A stretch of 53,544 nucleotides of DNA from Clostridiales bacterium (GTDB lineage Bacteria; Bacillota; Clostridia; Caldicoprobacterales; DTU083): positions 1 through 53,544 of the forward strand of contig DUOA01000069.1 in NCBI GenBank assembly GCA_012839095.1. Reading direction: 5' to 3'. Shown here piece by piece: positions 44,062 to 52,075 of the stretch. Position numbers and translations under genes: made by a program. The notes beneath the pieces are model-generated. The model was not told the origin of the DNA. It saw only the letters and a program-made list of their open reading frames with translations, and searched no databases. Numbering within the stretch: the stretch's first letter is position 1; each line of letters opens with the position of its first letter.

Positions 44062-44337
44062 ATGAAAAAAAAGAAAAGAACAACAGATTTTGTTGATGAT
44101 GGCAGGGTAATAGCCAATATGAATATAGACGGCATGCCCCGATCCTTAATAAGGCGGACTGCCTTTGACGAATTTGGAAAGAAAAAGGAAAAAAAGGATA
44201 CGATCCAACTTACAAAAGAGGAACGCAGAAGTATTGTACTGGGTACGGTTGCTTCTCATCTTTTGTTCGCAATTATTGTTTTTGGTTCGTTTGCCTTGTT
44301 TATATTATTCTGCATTAAAGTATGGTTTCGCCAGTAA
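44062..44337 (+). CDS. Small single-span membrane protein in the opp operon
   Basis: Protein of 91 residues that I do not recognise. It has a very basic, hydrophilic N-terminal part (about 1-57; many Lys, Arg and Glu) and one strong membrane helix near the C terminus (about 60-87). It follows oppF after 14 bp and precedes a lipoprotein gene on the same strand, so it belongs to the opp transcript. It may be a membrane anchor or assembly factor for the transporter. The tail-anchored topology is inferred. Confidence 0.6.
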   Translation: MKKKKRTTDFVDDGRVIANMNIDGMPRSLIRRTAFDEFGKKKEKKDTIQLTKEERRSIVLGTVASHLLFAIIVFGSFALFILFCIKVWFRQ

Positions 44338-44374
44338 AGGCCGTACTCGTACCAACTAGGGGGAAAACACTGAC

Positions 44375-45820
44375 ATGAAAAGAAATGGAAAATTGCACCG
44401 CATGACAGCCCTGGCAGTGCTGATAGCAGTCAGCATTCTATTAGGCTCCTGCAGAGTCAGCGACAATGTGGCAGACCCGGGTTCCTGGGGTTATGACTGT
44501 ACAGTTATATATGATGCTCTGGGCGGGCTTGTTAATTCACGTGAAATCCGTGAGACTTATTATATGACCAACTCTTATATTTTTAAACCGTCAGGCACCA
44601 CCAATATGCTTATTGAACCTGTGAAAGATGGTTATATACTTGCCGGATGGTATACTGCCAAAGAGGATATAACAGATAAAGATGGGAATATAGTAGGATA
44701 TTCCTTCAGAGCAGAAGACAGATGGGATTTTGACGAGGACAGGGTCCAGGGCGACATGACCCTCTATGCCCGATGGATCCCTCAGGCAAAAGTTGATTAC
44801 GTGGATGCAGAAACAGGGGAGGTTTTGTTTACCAAGAACATAACCACTGATTCGCCGATCCAACCCTTATCAGGAGCGGCAGAAAGGCTCATAGCTAAAA
44901 GTGGTTATTCTTTTGCCGGTTACTTTGCCGATCGCGAAGGCAAAGTTCCCTATGATTTTACGGAATACACCCATCAGGAACTTATTCCTTCCAACGAAGA
45001 AATCTATGCTCAGCTGTATGAAGAGTTCCCACAGTATATCAGAAAGGTGGAATATACAGCTCCGTCGGAAGAAGAAATAAGTACGGAGACGGATACATCA
45101 GACTTGTTTATCAATAAACTGGGATATGAGATTACAACTGATGACCCTGCAGCCAGAGAAGAAATAGCCAGGCGCAAGGATAGAATTATTGAGGAACATA
45201 TTCAGCACTATGAAAAAAATACAGTCGACAAGGTTGTATATCTGCTGTATGAAACGGGCAGCTTTGTACGTGTTACCAGCCTGGATGATTTGAAACAGGG
45301 AAGTAAATATGGATTTTTTGAGACGGATACTTCCGGTAATCCTATTGAAGGTTATGTAATAAACAGCGATCTTGATTTCAGCGGTATATTGCTTGAACCT
45401 CTTGAAAAATTCAGCGGTGAGATACGTGGAAACGGTCATACCCTGAGAAACATGACCATTCGTGTCAACAGCAGAAAGATTGATACGGATACCAGTAAGG
45501 AAATTGGATTGTTCCGGATACTGGATGGAGCCTATATCGAAAATCTGACCTTTGAGAATATGAAGGTAAACATGAACATAAATTCCGGTATTAATGTAAC
45601 TGCAGGCGCTCTTGCTGCGCAGGCAAACGGTTCGGAACTGAAGAATGTCACCTTTAAAGGCTTGACTATAGATACCGGAAGAGGCGATGATGGTGAGGCC
45701 GAGTATCGGATAGGCGACCTGTTTGGAACTCAGAGAAATAACAAACTGGAAAATTTAACAGGGACGGACATTACGATTAATGCATCCGAGCACGCACAGA
45801 TTGAACTGATATTGGAGTAA
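44375..45820 (+). CDS. Lipoprotein with InlB-type B-repeat and beta-helix-like C terminus
   Basis: Predicted surface lipoprotein of 481 residues; the lipobox is LLGSC with lipidated C26. An InlB B-repeat (Listeria-Bacteroides repeat)-like unit ends in VKDGYILAGWYTAK ... GDMTLYARW, and a degenerate second unit follows (SGYSFAGYFADREGKVPYDF). The last ~150 residues show a right-handed beta-helix or GLUG-like pattern (FSGEIRGNGHTLRNMTI, GAYIENLTFENMKV, LAAQANGSELKNVTFKGL). AGGGGG precedes the ATG. As the last gene of the opp operon it may help capture substrate at the cell surface. This role is inferred. Confidence 0.7.
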   Translation: MKRNGKLHRMTALAVLIAVSILLGSCRVSDNVADPGSWGYDCTVIYDALGGLVNSREIRETYYMTNSYIFKPSGTTNMLIEPVKDGYILAGWYTAKEDITDKDGNIVGYSFRAEDRWDFDEDRVQGDMTLYARWIPQAKVDYVDAETGEVLFTKNITTDSPIQPLSGAAERLIAKSGYSFAGYFADREGKVPYDFTEYTHQELIPSNEEIYAQLYEEFPQYIRKVEYTAPSEEEISTETDTSDLFINKLGYEITTDDPAAREEIARRKDRIIEEHIQHYEKNTVDKVVYLLYETGSFVRVTSLDDLKQGSKYGFFETDTSGNPIEGYVINSDLDFSGILLEPLEKFSGEIRGNGHTLRNMTIRVNSRKIDTDTSKEIGLFRILDGAYIENLTFENMKVNMNINSGINVTAGALAAQANGSELKNVTFKGLTIDTGRGDDGEAEYRIGDLFGTQRNNKLENLTGTDITINASEHAQIELILE

Positions 45821-45833
45821 AGAAATATATATA

Positions 45834-45859
45834 GGGGGAGGTTAAGCCTCCCCTTTTTT
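45834..45859 (+). terminator. Rho-independent terminator of the opp operon
   Basis: Stem GGGGAGG / CCTCCCC with loop TTAAG and six T residues. Confidence 0.92.
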
Positions 45860-45886
45860 GATTCTGCTGAAACAGCAAACAGAGTG

Positions 45887-47167
45887 TCAGCGGGTAAGTT
45901 TCAGCAGGTTCAACTTAGCCACAGACAGCATTAGCTTGATGCGGTTTTCCTGGTTGATCCTGGTTGCACCCGGATCATAGTCGATAGCAACTATATTGGC
46001 GTTGGGATAATTCTCTTTTATCTTCCGTATCATACCCTTTCCGGAGATATGGTTGGGAAGACAGCCGAAGGGCTGGGTGCAAACTATATTATTAACACCG
46101 GAAGAAATTAAATCCAGCATTTCCGCTGTAAGCAGCCAGCCCTCTCCCATCTTGACTCCTGTTCCGATATATCCCTGGACCAGTGATTTGATATGGTCAT
46201 AAGGAGAGGGAGCTCGAAAGCAAGGCTGGCTTCTTACTGCTTCTATAAGCAAATTCTGCATTTTTACAAGATAGTTTTTCAGGATGGATGAGAGAATGGA
46301 GGTCCCTCTGTTGATTCCGTAAAGTCTTGCATCTGTGGCCCCATTGTCGCAGGTATATATAATAAAATCCAAAAGTCCGGGTACTTCCACTTCTGCATCT
46401 TCCTGCTGAAGAAAATCTTCCAGGTTATTATTGCCCAGCGGTGAGTATTTCATGTATATCTCACCGACTATGCCCACCTTTACCTTATCAGTTTTCTTAA
46501 CCGGAACAGCTGCGAAGTCGGCTGCAATCTGCTCCATTCTTTTTTTTACTTTTTTAGTGTTCAGGAAACTGCTGCCTCTGAGTTCCCGGCTCAGCTGCCT
46601 GATCCATTTATTCGTCAGATTGTCCGAAGCACCCTGCTCGACTTCATAGGGACGGGTCTGATTGGACAAAAGCATCAGAATATCACCGTAAAGGACAGCA
46701 TATATCAATTGAACCAGCATGCCCGGAGTGATTATAAAACCCGGGTTTTTTTCCATCCCATTTAAATTAAATGAAATTACGGGGATATGGCTGAGGCCGT
46801 TTTTCTTCAATGCCTTTCGAAGCAGATATATATAGTTGGATGCACGACATCCTCCGCCGGTTTGCGTAATAATAAGTGCTGTCCTGTCAATACTGCACTC
46901 TCCCTTTTTGATGGCATCCAGCAGCTGTCCGATTACAAGAAGGGCGGGATAGCAGGTATCATTATGTACATTTTGTAAGCCTTCATCCACAATCCTAGCA
47001 TGGGTTGTCTTAAGCAGCTTCATCCTGTATCCGTATTTAGTCAGAATATTTTTCAGGAAGGTAAAGTGGATGGGCATCATCATTGGCATCAGTATGGTGT
47101 ATTCTTTTTTCATTTCTTTTGTAAACAGCAGTCTGCCGTCTTTTGTATATTTCAATTTGCTCATCAT
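45887..47167 (-). CDS. 2-hydroxyacyl-CoA dehydratase-like protein (second component of activase pair)
   Basis: Protein of 426 residues resembling the dehydratase-like C-terminal part of large CoA-enzyme activases. Conserved cysteines lie in HNDTCYPALL (C72), TQTGGGCRASNY (C107), FIIYTCDNGATD and VCTQPFGCLPNHISGKG. They are suitable to hold iron-sulfur clusters, as in HgdB/DCCP-type proteins. The ATG overlaps the stop of the upstream activase gene (ATGATGA), so both are made together. In many Clostridia this part and the activase are one polypeptide of about 1400 residues; here they are two genes. The redox or dehydration substrate is unknown. Confidence 0.75.
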   Translation of the reverse strand: MMSKLKYTKDGRLLFTKEMKKEYTILMPMMMPIHFTFLKNILTKYGYRMKLLKTTHARIVDEGLQNVHNDTCYPALLVIGQLLDAIKKGECSIDRTALIITQTGGGCRASNYIYLLRKALKKNGLSHIPVISFNLNGMEKNPGFIITPGMLVQLIYAVLYGDILMLLSNQTRPYEVEQGASDNLTNKWIRQLSRELRGSSFLNTKKVKKRMEQIAADFAAVPVKKTDKVKVGIVGEIYMKYSPLGNNNLEDFLQQEDAEVEVPGLLDFIIYTCDNGATDARLYGINRGTSILSSILKNYLVKMQNLLIEAVRSQPCFRAPSPYDHIKSLVQGYIGTGVKMGEGWLLTAEMLDLISSGVNNIVCTQPFGCLPNHISGKGMIRKIKENYPNANIVAIDYDPGATRINQENRIKLMLSVAKLNLLKLTR

Positions 47168-50094
47168 ATCTCTCCCTGTAATGAGACAGCTGCAATCAGA
47201 CTGCGCAGTCTGATTTTTGCAGCACCCAGATTGCTTATTTCATCGATTTTTATCTGGGTGTAGAACTTGCCTTTGGATTCCAGAATGTCTCTTACCTCAT
47301 CAGTTGTAATGGCATCCAGCCCGCAGCCAAAGGAAACCAGCTGAACCAATTGCATATTTTTGCATCTTGTTACATAATGGGCTGCTGCATACAGCCGGGA
47401 ATGATAGGTCCATTGGTCCAGAACCTGTACCTTTTGCTTTTTTTCCAGGCAGCTGATACAGTCCTCGGTTATAACAACCAGGCCCAGGGCTTGAATTAAT
47501 TGATCGATGCCATGATTAACCTCCTTATCAACATGATAAGGCCTGCCTGCCAGCACAATAATATTTCGATTATTCTCCTTTGCATACTGTATGGCAGTAA
47601 GTCCATATTTTCTGATATCGTCCATATAGCGGAATTGTTCAATATATGCTTTTTCTACTGCTGCTTTGGTAACCCTTGCCGGTATATTAAACATTTCCTT
47701 AAAATAACTGCTCGCTCGCTTTGTGAACTGCTTTTTATTCGACAGGGAAAAATAAGGGCAGTGGAATTCAATTTCAGCCAAAGCCGAGACATTTGCTTTT
47801 AAAAGTTCGGGGTAATAGGCAACCACAGGGCAATTGTAATGGTTGTCTCCAAGGTCTTCGTCAAAGTTATAGGTCATGCAGGGGTAGAATATTGTTTCTA
47901 TGTCCTGTTCCAGCAATTGTTCAATATGACCGTGCATCAGCTTGGCAGGATAGCATACCGTATCGGAGGGGATGGTATGCTGCCCCTTTGTATACAATTC
48001 TCTGGTGGAATGGCCGGACAGAACTACCTCAAAGCCCACATCGGACAAAAGGGTATGCCAGAAGGGCAGGTTCTCATACATGTTCAGCCCCATGGGCAGG
48101 CCTATTCTGCCCAGAGGCGCATTTTTCAGGGGCTTATATTCCTCCAGACGTTTCAGCTTGTATGCATATGCATTGGGAAGTCTGGTCTTATCTTTACTGC
48201 CAAGAGGTCTTTCGCAGCGATTGCCGGAAATGTATCTGGCATTACCGGAAAACAGGTTCACTGTAAGCCTGCAATTATTGGTACAGAGCCTGCACTGGGC
48301 AGCTTTTGCCGTATGGGTGAACTTAGCCAGTTCCAATGCATTTAAAATGGAGGATTCTGTCTTGTTCAGGGACTTTGCATACAAGGCTGCCCCGAATGCA
48401 CCCATGAGACCTGCTATGGGCGGCCTGGTTACCTCCTTTTCTGTTTCCATTTCAAAGCTGCGCAAAATAGCATCATTGAGAAAGGTTCCACCCTGTACAA
48501 CTATATTATCGCCCAGCTCATCGGGGGAGGAAACGCGGATTACCTTGTATAATGCATTTTTTACGATGCTGACTGCCAGACCGGCAGAAATATCGGAAAT
48601 ATCGGCTCCGTCTTTTTGTGCCTGTTTAATGGAAGAATTCATAAAAACCGTGCATCTGGATCCCAGATCCACCGGGTGCTCAGCGAAAAGTCCCAGTTTC
48701 GCAAATTCTTCTATTGGATATCCCAGCGCCTGGGAATAGGTATCAATAAAGGAACCACAGCCTGATGAGCAAGCTTCATTCAGCATGATGGAGTCTACTG
48801 CATTGTTCTTAATCTTAAAGCACTTGATATCCTGACCGCCTATATCCAAAATGAAATCTACCCGTGGATTAAAAAAACGGGCTGCAAAAAAATGGGCAAT
48901 GGTTTCAACTATATTTCCATCCAAATGAAAAGCATGCCTTATCAGTTCTTCCCCATATCCGGTAGAGGCACCGGAGCAAATGCGGATTCTGCCTGCTCCG
49001 AGCTGATATATCCTTTGAAGATGTTCCTTAACTAAGGGAATGGGTTCTCCATAATTGGATTGATAGAAACTATACAGGAGGTCTCCATCGGGGGATATCA
49101 AGACCAGTTTTATGGTGGTAGAGCCGGCATCTATGCCAAGATATGCATCACCTGTATATGTGCTGATATCAACATGTCTTACTTTGTCTTGGCTGTGCCT
49201 GCTTTTGAATTCCTGATACTGTTTTTCGGATTCAAACAAAGGCGGAAGAGATCTTAAAATATTTTTATAGGTCAGCGACTGCTTAAGCTTGTCCATCAGT
49301 TCATTGTAATCCATGGCAGTCCGGTTCATGCTGTAAAGTGCAGCTCCCAGGGCAACGTAAAACTCGGCATTTTTAGGAAACAAGGCATGCTCCCGGTCCA
49401 GCCCCAATGTTTCAACAAAACGTTCCTGAAGCCCTTTCTGAAAGGTAAGCGGGCCTCCCAGAAAAGCCACCCTGCCCCTGATGGTCCGCCCCTGGGCCAA
49501 TCCGCCTATTGTCTGATCAACCACCGCCTGATATATACTGGCAGCTATATCGGCTTTGTTTGCCCCCTGATTGAGCAGAGGTTGTATGTCGGATTTGGCA
49601 AACACACCACACCTGGAAGCTATGCTGTATATTTTCTCGTGTTTAAAACTCAGTGTGTCCAATTCCTCTAAAGAAACATTCAGGAGGGAGGCCATTTGAT
49701 CGATAAATGCCCCTGTACCACCGGCACAGCTGCCATTCATTCTTTCTTCCGTACCGCCGGTAAGGAAGAGGATTTTTGCATCTTCTCCTCCCAGTTCAAT
49801 AACAACATCAACATTGCATAAGCAATCTTCAACTGCTATTCTGGTGGCAAATACCTCCTGTACAAATTCTATTCCGGTATCCCTGGACAAACCCAGTCCT
49901 ACTGAACCTGTAATAGCAACTTTCAGACGCTTCCCCTTCAGAAGATCTTTCAGATCGTCTATCAGCTGTACAGTTGTCTCCCTCACCCTGGCGTAATGCC
50001 TGCCGTAATGTTTGTATTGTATATTTTTGTGTTCATCCAGTACAACTGCTTTTACAGTTGTTGAACCGATGTCAATCCCAATGAAGCAATCCAT
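47164..50094 (-). CDS. Double-activase (BadF/BadG/BcrA/BcrD) plus DUF2229 protein
   Basis: Protein of 976 residues with two ASKHA ATPase domains and a C-terminal DUF2229-like region. ATPase 1 starts GIDIGSTTVKAVV, with Fe-S cysteine motifs SCAGGTGAF and SRCGVFAKSD. ATPase 2 starts GIDAGSTTIKLVL, with ACSSGCGSF and SRCTVFMNSS. A Cys motif CRLCTNNCRL follows, then the C-terminal part (IPSDTVCYPAKLMHGH, LAGRPYHVDKEVNHG, FGCGLDAI). Such proteins use ATP to drive low-potential electron transfer to a dehydratase or double-cubane-cluster partner and need anoxic conditions. The start at 50094 follows AGGTGA; the frame extends six codons upstream. It overlaps its partner gene by four bases. Confidence 0.85.
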   Translation of the reverse strand: MDCFIGIDIGSTTVKAVVLDEHKNIQYKHYGRHYARVRETTVQLIDDLKDLLKGKRLKVAITGSVGLGLSRDTGIEFVQEVFATRIAVEDCLCNVDVVIELGGEDAKILFLTGGTEERMNGSCAGGTGAFIDQMASLLNVSLEELDTLSFKHEKIYSIASRCGVFAKSDIQPLLNQGANKADIAASIYQAVVDQTIGGLAQGRTIRGRVAFLGGPLTFQKGLQERFVETLGLDREHALFPKNAEFYVALGAALYSMNRTAMDYNELMDKLKQSLTYKNILRSLPPLFESEKQYQEFKSRHSQDKVRHVDISTYTGDAYLGIDAGSTTIKLVLISPDGDLLYSFYQSNYGEPIPLVKEHLQRIYQLGAGRIRICSGASTGYGEELIRHAFHLDGNIVETIAHFFAARFFNPRVDFILDIGGQDIKCFKIKNNAVDSIMLNEACSSGCGSFIDTYSQALGYPIEEFAKLGLFAEHPVDLGSRCTVFMNSSIKQAQKDGADISDISAGLAVSIVKNALYKVIRVSSPDELGDNIVVQGGTFLNDAILRSFEMETEKEVTRPPIAGLMGAFGAALYAKSLNKTESSILNALELAKFTHTAKAAQCRLCTNNCRLTVNLFSGNARYISGNRCERPLGSKDKTRLPNAYAYKLKRLEEYKPLKNAPLGRIGLPMGLNMYENLPFWHTLLSDVGFEVVLSGHSTRELYTKGQHTIPSDTVCYPAKLMHGHIEQLLEQDIETIFYPCMTYNFDEDLGDNHYNCPVVAYYPELLKANVSALAEIEFHCPYFSLSNKKQFTKRASSYFKEMFNIPARVTKAAVEKAYIEQFRYMDDIRKYGLTAIQYAKENNRNIIVLAGRPYHVDKEVNHGIDQLIQALGLVVITEDCISCLEKKQKVQVLDQWTYHSRLYAAAHYVTRCKNMQLVQLVSFGCGLDAITTDEVRDILESKGKFYTQIKIDEISNLGAAKIRLRSLIAAVSLQGEI

Positions 50095-50503
50095 TATTTC
50101 ACCTGTTCTCACTTTTACTTCGTTTTAACATCAGAAATAGTACAGAGGATAAGCTGAACTGCTTAAGAATCCTTTGCTGCTTGAATTTTGTCCGGCTAAT
50201 CCTGCTAATGAACTATATATAATGTGATTAATATATTATTGGAGATATTATATCTATTATATCCCGCTTATAAAATATAATCAACTTTGACAGTCCGGCC
50301 ATGGCGGCCTTATCTGCATTATTAAGGCTTTATGCATGGTTCGGGCAATATGGCACCATATACTGTATATCCCTTAGCAATTGTTGTATAATAAGGGGGA
50401 CCGGACAACCAAAAATATTTTTCTGTTTTATGTTAAATTTATGTCCTAAATGAAACGAAGTGGATAGTCAATTGCATTTAAATTATGAAAGGAAGGATAT
50501 TGC
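50095..50503. other. Intergenic region between divergent activase and isomerase genes
   Basis: About 410 AT-rich bases. It contains the minus-strand promoter listed separately and a TATAAT at 50387-50392 that might serve the plus-strand gene but lacks a convincing -35. No ORF or RNA was recognised. Confidence 0.5.
50256..50284 (-). promoter_or_regulatory. Promoter of the activase operon
   Basis: On the minus strand, TTGATT (50284-50279), a 17-base spacer and TATAAT (50261-50256), about 160 bp upstream of the activase start. Confidence 0.6.
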
Positions 50504-51349
50504 ATGAATTACAACTTTGTTTTGTCCGCTTTCGCAGATGAGATTGATCCAGATCTGAAAGTTCAGATGGAAGTACTGAAGCAGCATGGGATTCAATACA
50601 TTGAAATGCGGGGGGTAAATGGAAGAAATATAACGGATTATACACTGGAGGAAGTAAAGAGAATCAAGAATCAGCTGGATGAACAAGATTTTCGTATATC
50701 TGCAGTAGGATCACCTATTGGCAAAATTCAGATTACAGATGATTTCACCCCTCATCTGGAGAAGTTCCGACATACTCTGGAAATTGCCAAAATACTGGAG
50801 ACCGATTATATTCGTATGTTCAGCTTTTATATACCCAGAGAAGAGGATCCCGCCCGATACCGGGAAGAGGTGCTAAACCGCTGGAAGGCTTTTCTTGGAG
50901 CAGCAGAGGGGAGCGGCATTACATTGCTTCACGAAAATGAAAAGGATATCTATGGTGATACGCCTGAGCGCTGCCTTGATCTAGCAGAAAGCCTGAACAG
51001 TGAATCATTTAGGCTGATATTCGATCCTGCCAATTTTATTCAATGTGATGTGGAAACCTATCCGAAAGCATTCACCATGCTTCAGGACCACATAGTATAT
51101 TTACATATCAAGGATGCACTCTTCAGCAATCATCAGGTTGTTCCGGCCGGACAGGGTGACGGAAAACTGAAGGAAATCCTGGATGCATTGAAAGACAAAG
51201 GATTCCGCGGTTTCCTTTCACTTGAGCCGCACCTGGCCAACTTCACCGGTTTCTCAGAACTGGAAACTGATGTTATTACAGCAGATCTGCCGGATGGAGG
51301 ACCCAGGGAATTTGCAGTTGCAGCTCATGCCCTAAAAAGCCTTCTGTAG
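50504..51349 (+). CDS. Sugar-phosphate isomerase/epimerase-family TIM barrel
   Basis: PF01261-type TIM barrel of 281 residues, the third in this window. Metal-ligand-like residues appear in LLHENEKDIYG (Glu), LIFDPANFIQC (Asp), VYLHIKDAL (His) and FLSLEPHL (Glu). It starts FVLSAFADEIDPDLKVQMEVLKQHGIQYIEMRG, a form frequent in clostridial paralogues. GAAAGGAAGG precedes the ATG. No pathway partner lies next to it, so the substrate cannot be assigned. It is divergent from the other two TIM barrels, so recent duplication is unlikely. Confidence 0.8.
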   Translation: MNYNFVLSAFADEIDPDLKVQMEVLKQHGIQYIEMRGVNGRNITDYTLEEVKRIKNQLDEQDFRISAVGSPIGKIQITDDFTPHLEKFRHTLEIAKILETDYIRMFSFYIPREEDPARYREEVLNRWKAFLGAAEGSGITLLHENEKDIYGDTPERCLDLAESLNSESFRLIFDPANFIQCDVETYPKAFTMLQDHIVYLHIKDALFSNHQVVPAGQGDGKLKEILDALKDKGFRGFLSLEPHLANFTGFSELETDVITADLPDGGPREFAVAAHALKSLL

Positions 51350-51498
51350 TAAATCGACCTGATAGTCGTGTTCAGTTGACAAAATAGGTTAAATAGCCCT
51401 CCCCTTTATAAATGCAGTAATAATTGCAGTTCGGCCTTCATAAGCTGAAGTGTAACGGTACGAGCCTGCCGGCTGGATAAATTAAAGGAGGGGATAAG

Positions 51499-51933
51499 AT
51501 GCCGCGGCCGTCTACCCTGAGTTATGCTCTAAACAAAAAAACAGACAAGCTGCTGAAGGTATATCGTAAAAAGGGGACCGGCATGACTCTGATGATCCCG
51601 ATTGGTGCTGCTGCCGGAATGCTGTGGGTTTACTTTCTGGGTAACATGGATCGGTATCTGAGCACCTGGTCGTCTCTCTTTCATGACGGGACTGCTTCTT
51701 CTGAACTGCTTACCCCTCTTGAGGGGTTGTTTTTTAATGCTCTTATGATAACTACAGCAGCATTTGGTTGTGTTTATGCTTTGTGGAACAGACATAATGA
51801 GAAGTATAAGAAGTATAAGCGGGAAATACTGGAGATACTGGAATTGGATCCCTGTGAACACAGAAGCCCCTGCTCCTGCAAGGACCAATACTGCTATTGG
51901 CTGGAGCAGGAGGAAGGGGTTGATCTGCTTTAA
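51499..51933 (+). CDS. Small two-span membrane protein with Cys-rich tail
   Basis: Protein of 144 residues that I do not recognise. It has a basic N terminus, one membrane helix around 29-48, an extracellular loop, a second helix around 72-92 and a basic stretch. The hydrophilic C terminus carries five cysteines counted from PCEHRSPCSCKDQYCYW, a possible metal site on the cytosolic face. AGGAGGGG precedes the ATG. It is located upstream of a cell-wall hydrolase gene on the same strand, but with a gap of about 140 bp. Confidence 0.65.
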   Translation: MPRPSTLSYALNKKTDKLLKVYRKKGTGMTLMIPIGAAAGMLWVYFLGNMDRYLSTWSSLFHDGTASSELLTPLEGLFFNALMITTAAFGCVYALWNRHNEKYKKYKREILEILELDPCEHRSPCSCKDQYCYWLEQEEGVDLL

Positions 51934-52075
51934 GTCAGCTTAAAAATATTTAAACAAAAAAATGTTTCAGGCAGGAATTATTTAAAATATGTCGAATATA
52001 TTTTATAATGTAACAAAAACGCAAAATTATGAAACAAAAATGTAACAAACAGGTATGACCTGAGGGGGTTCCATT

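Noticed and set aside
47164-47167. A frameshift splitting one long activase gene
   Set aside because: The second gene has its own ATG and an AGGGAGAG ribosome site, and the ATGATGA overlap is a normal coupled junction, so two real genes are preferred. A sequencing error cannot be fully excluded.
47793-48739. Long plus-strand ORFs opposite the activase gene
   Set aside because: They are antisense shadows with no ribosome sites and no recognisable domains.
51376-51410. TTGACA before the Cys-rich membrane protein gene as a promoter
   Set aside because: No -10 sequence is found at 16-18 bases; the nearest TATAAA is about 25 bases away.
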